A stretch of 64,000 nt of DNA, from the NCBI RefSeq assembly GCF_001571245.1, contig NZ_BCTK01000005.1:372001-436000 (forward strand), read 5' to 3'. Shown here one piece after another: positions 62,501 to 64,000 of this stretch. Position numbers and translations under genes: made by a program. Below the pieces are notes generated by a model. It did not search any database, was not told the DNA's origin, and was given only the letters and a program-made list of their open reading frames with translations. This DNA comes from Achromobacter piechaudii NBRC 102461 (GTDB lineage Bacteria; Pseudomonadota; Gammaproteobacteria; Burkholderiales; Burkholderiaceae_B). Each line of letters begins with the position of its first letter. Positions within the stretch are counted from its first letter, which is position 1.

Positions 62501-64000
62501 ATGATTAAAAATCCCTTGCGCGGCGCGGCCGGAAAGATGGCTTTGCCTCTTGCGGCATTGACCCAGGCTGTCTTGCTGACCATGGCGCCTTCTACCGCAA
62601 CGGCTCACGGTTCGATGGTCGATCCTCCGAGCCGCGAATACGCTTGCCGTAACCTCGATTCGCCTTGGGCCGACCCCAAGCACGACGGCTGCGGCATCAT
62701 CAAGGACTTCGTCGGAAGCTGGCAATCGAACGCCATCCTGGGCGTGCGCAGCAACCACAAGGAATTCATCCGCGACGGTCTGCTTTGCGCAGGCGGCAAG
62801 GAAGGCTGGAAGGAACTCGACGCCAACCACCAGTGGCCCTCCTCCGTGGTCACGCCTGACGCGAATGGCAATGTGCAGTTCAAGTACCTGCAGACCGCCT
62901 CGCATAAGAGCTCGTACTTCAAGACCTACATCACCAAGGACAGCTACGATCCCAAGCGCGGCCTGCGTTGGGACGACCTGGAGCTGATCGGCGAGACCGG
63001 CGCTCTGCCGTCGCCGGGCGACAACACCATCACCCCGCTGGACGTCAAGATCCCGGCTCACTTCACCGGCAAGCGCGTCATTTACAGCGTGTGGCAGCGT
63101 GATCCGGCCGAGAACCCCGAAGGCTTCTACGCGTGCTCGAACGTGGAAGTGATGCCCGCCAACGTGCAGTGGCAAGCCAGCGGCGCGTTGCAAGGCAGCC
63201 AGGTCAGCACGGGTTCGACGATGACCCTGCGCGTGTTCGACCAGCGTAAGCATGGCGACCTGGAAAGCCATTCGATCGTTGTGAAGGCTGGCCAGGAACA
63301 GGCTGCTCAGTGGATTTACGCGCTGGCCAAGGAAGTGAACAACAAGTCTTCCGTGATCCGCGTTGGCAAGCTGGAAGCCAACGGCCAGGTGGCCCCGCAG
63401 CAAAGCGACTCCGCCAACCAGGTCTATGGCCTGAACAAGAAGGTCGGTTTCGCAATTGACCAGAAGGTTCCCGTGCCGGTGGATCCCCCGCCCGTCGTGG
63501 TGAACCCGCCCAAGGCCGAACTGACCGGCCCGGCGTCGGCCAAGGCTGGCGAGCGCGTCTCGCTGTCGGCCCAGGGTTCGAACAACGGTGGCGGCACGCT
63601 GAAGTATCAGTGGACCGCTCCGGCTGGCATCACCGCTTCGGCGCTGAACCAGGCTAGCCTGAGCTTCACGGCTCCGGCGCTGGCTCAAGACAAGTCCTAC
63701 TCGTTCACCGTCAAGGTCACGAACGAAAAGGGCTCGTCCAACGCTACGCACTCGGTCCTGGTGAAGAAGCAGGAACAAACCGGCGGCGGCTCTGACGGTG
63801 GCAACACTGGCGGCGACAACGGTGGCAACACTGGTGGCGACAACGGCGGCAACACCGGCGGCGACAACGGTGGCAGCACCGGCCAGTACCCGGCGTACAA
63901 GGAAGGTTCGACCTACGCAGCTGGTGAGCGTGTGACCAACGGCGGCAAAGTCTACGAGTGCAAGATCTGGCCGTTCACGGCATGGTGCAGCCACTCGCCC
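62501..64000 (+). CDS. Secreted AA10 lytic polysaccharide monooxygenase/chitin-binding protein (3' end cut)
   Basis: A copper enzyme that cleaves chitin oxidatively outside the cell; 500 codons are in the window and the frame is still open at 64000. The signal peptide ends TATA, so mature His1 (residue 36, HGSMVDPPSREYAC) and His135 (TASHKSSYF) form the copper histidine brace. The AA10 domain covers about 36-225. Then comes a domain like GbpA module 2, a PKD/Ig-like domain (SLSAQGSNNGGGTLKYQWTA), a Gly/Asp/Asn repeat linker, and the start of a CBM5/12 chitin-binding module (YAAGERVTNGGKVYECKIWP). AAAAGGA precedes the ATG. Homologues CbpD and GbpA are type II secretion substrates, and such a system lies directly upstream. 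Confidence 0.92.
   Translation, partial: MIKNPLRGAAGKMALPLAALTQAVLLTMAPSTATAHGSMVDPPSREYACRNLDSPWADPKHDGCGIIKDFVGSWQSNAILGVRSNHKEFIRDGLLCAGGKEGWKELDANHQWPSSVVTPDANGNVQFKYLQTASHKSSYFKTYITKDSYDPKRGLRWDDLELIGETGALPSPGDNTITPLDVKIPAHFTGKRVIYSVWQRDPAENPEGFYACSNVEVMPANVQWQASGALQGSQVSTGSTMTLRVFDQRKHGDLESHSIVVKAGQEQAAQWIYALAKEVNNKSSVIRVGKLEANGQVAPQQSDSANQVYGLNKKVGFAIDQKVPVPVDPPPVVVNPPKAELTGPASAKAGERVSLSAQGSNNGGGTLKYQWTAPAGITASALNQASLSFTAPALAQDKSYSFTVKVTNEKGSSNATHSVLVKKQEQTGGGSDGGNTGGDNGGNTGGDNGGNTGGDNGGSTGQYPAYKEGSTYAAGERVTNGGKVYECKIWPFTAWCSHSP
63781..63885 (+). repeat. Gly-Asp-Asn tandem repeat linker in the LPMO gene
   Basis: In-frame repeats of a 24-bp unit GGCGGCGACAACGGTGGCAA (and next bases) encode GGDNGGNT units, about three and a half copies. 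It is a flexible linker between the Ig-like domain and the carbohydrate-binding module. Copy number may vary by slippage. Confidence 0.75.

Noticed and set aside
63781..63885. Repeats near the right edge considered as CRISPR or satellite DNA
   Set aside because: They are in frame and encode a Gly/Asp/Asn linker between LPMO modules; no unique spacers.

Overview
The window looks like part of a high-GC betaproteobacterial chromosome of the Achromobacter/Bordetella (Alcaligenaceae) kind. This is inferred from base composition, from the gbc/dgc/sox betaine gene set, and from the type II secretion locus next to a chitin-active enzyme. Identification below genus group is not possible from sequence reading alone.

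Left part, 1 to about 29.2 kb: this is one end of an integrated element that runs off the left edge. It ends at a tRNA-Gly(GCC) gene (29238-29313, minus), next to a large tyrosine integrase of the ICEclc/IntB13 kind transcribed inward. The cargo is mostly copper handling. It includes the copRS two-component system and the divergent copA-copB-DUF411-DUF2933-copF-copC-copD-copK series, with a perfect palindromic cop box between them. A cusCBA-type RND efflux operon whose adaptor carries a fused CusF-like domain follows, then an IS5-family insertion sequence with CTAG target duplication. Upstream on the minus strand lies a different cargo block: DUF2933 protein, CopZ-like chaperone, a shortened DUF3141 alpha/beta hydrolase and acetate kinase, preceded by a perfect FNR/ANR box. 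A MerR-family regulator and the start of a cyclopropane fatty acid synthase lie at the left edge.

Middle part, 29.3-49.7 kb: a nearly continuous pathway takes glycine betaine to serine. GbcAB demethylates betaine to dimethylglycine. DgcAB with a dedicated ETF pair makes sarcosine, and SoxBDAG makes glycine. GlyA converts glycine to serine, and FdhA removes formaldehyde. Two GlxA/GbdR-type AraC regulators sit at the edges of the gbc/dgc block. An identical second tRNA-Gly(GCC) gene follows soxG in the same orientation as the first, so the 20-kb catabolic block is bracketed by direct repeats.

Right part, 49.8-64 kb: after a cytochrome b561 comes a compact, non-canonical type II secretion locus. 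It holds gspG, a lytic transglycosylase, gspF, gspE, four inner-membrane or periplasmic assembly proteins of PilN/PilO/PilP-like layout, a lipoprotein secretin and three further pseudopilins. A response regulator, a histidine kinase and a secreted AA10 lytic polysaccharide monooxygenase/chitin-binding protein (cut by the window edge) follow. The LPMO is the likeliest secreted substrate.
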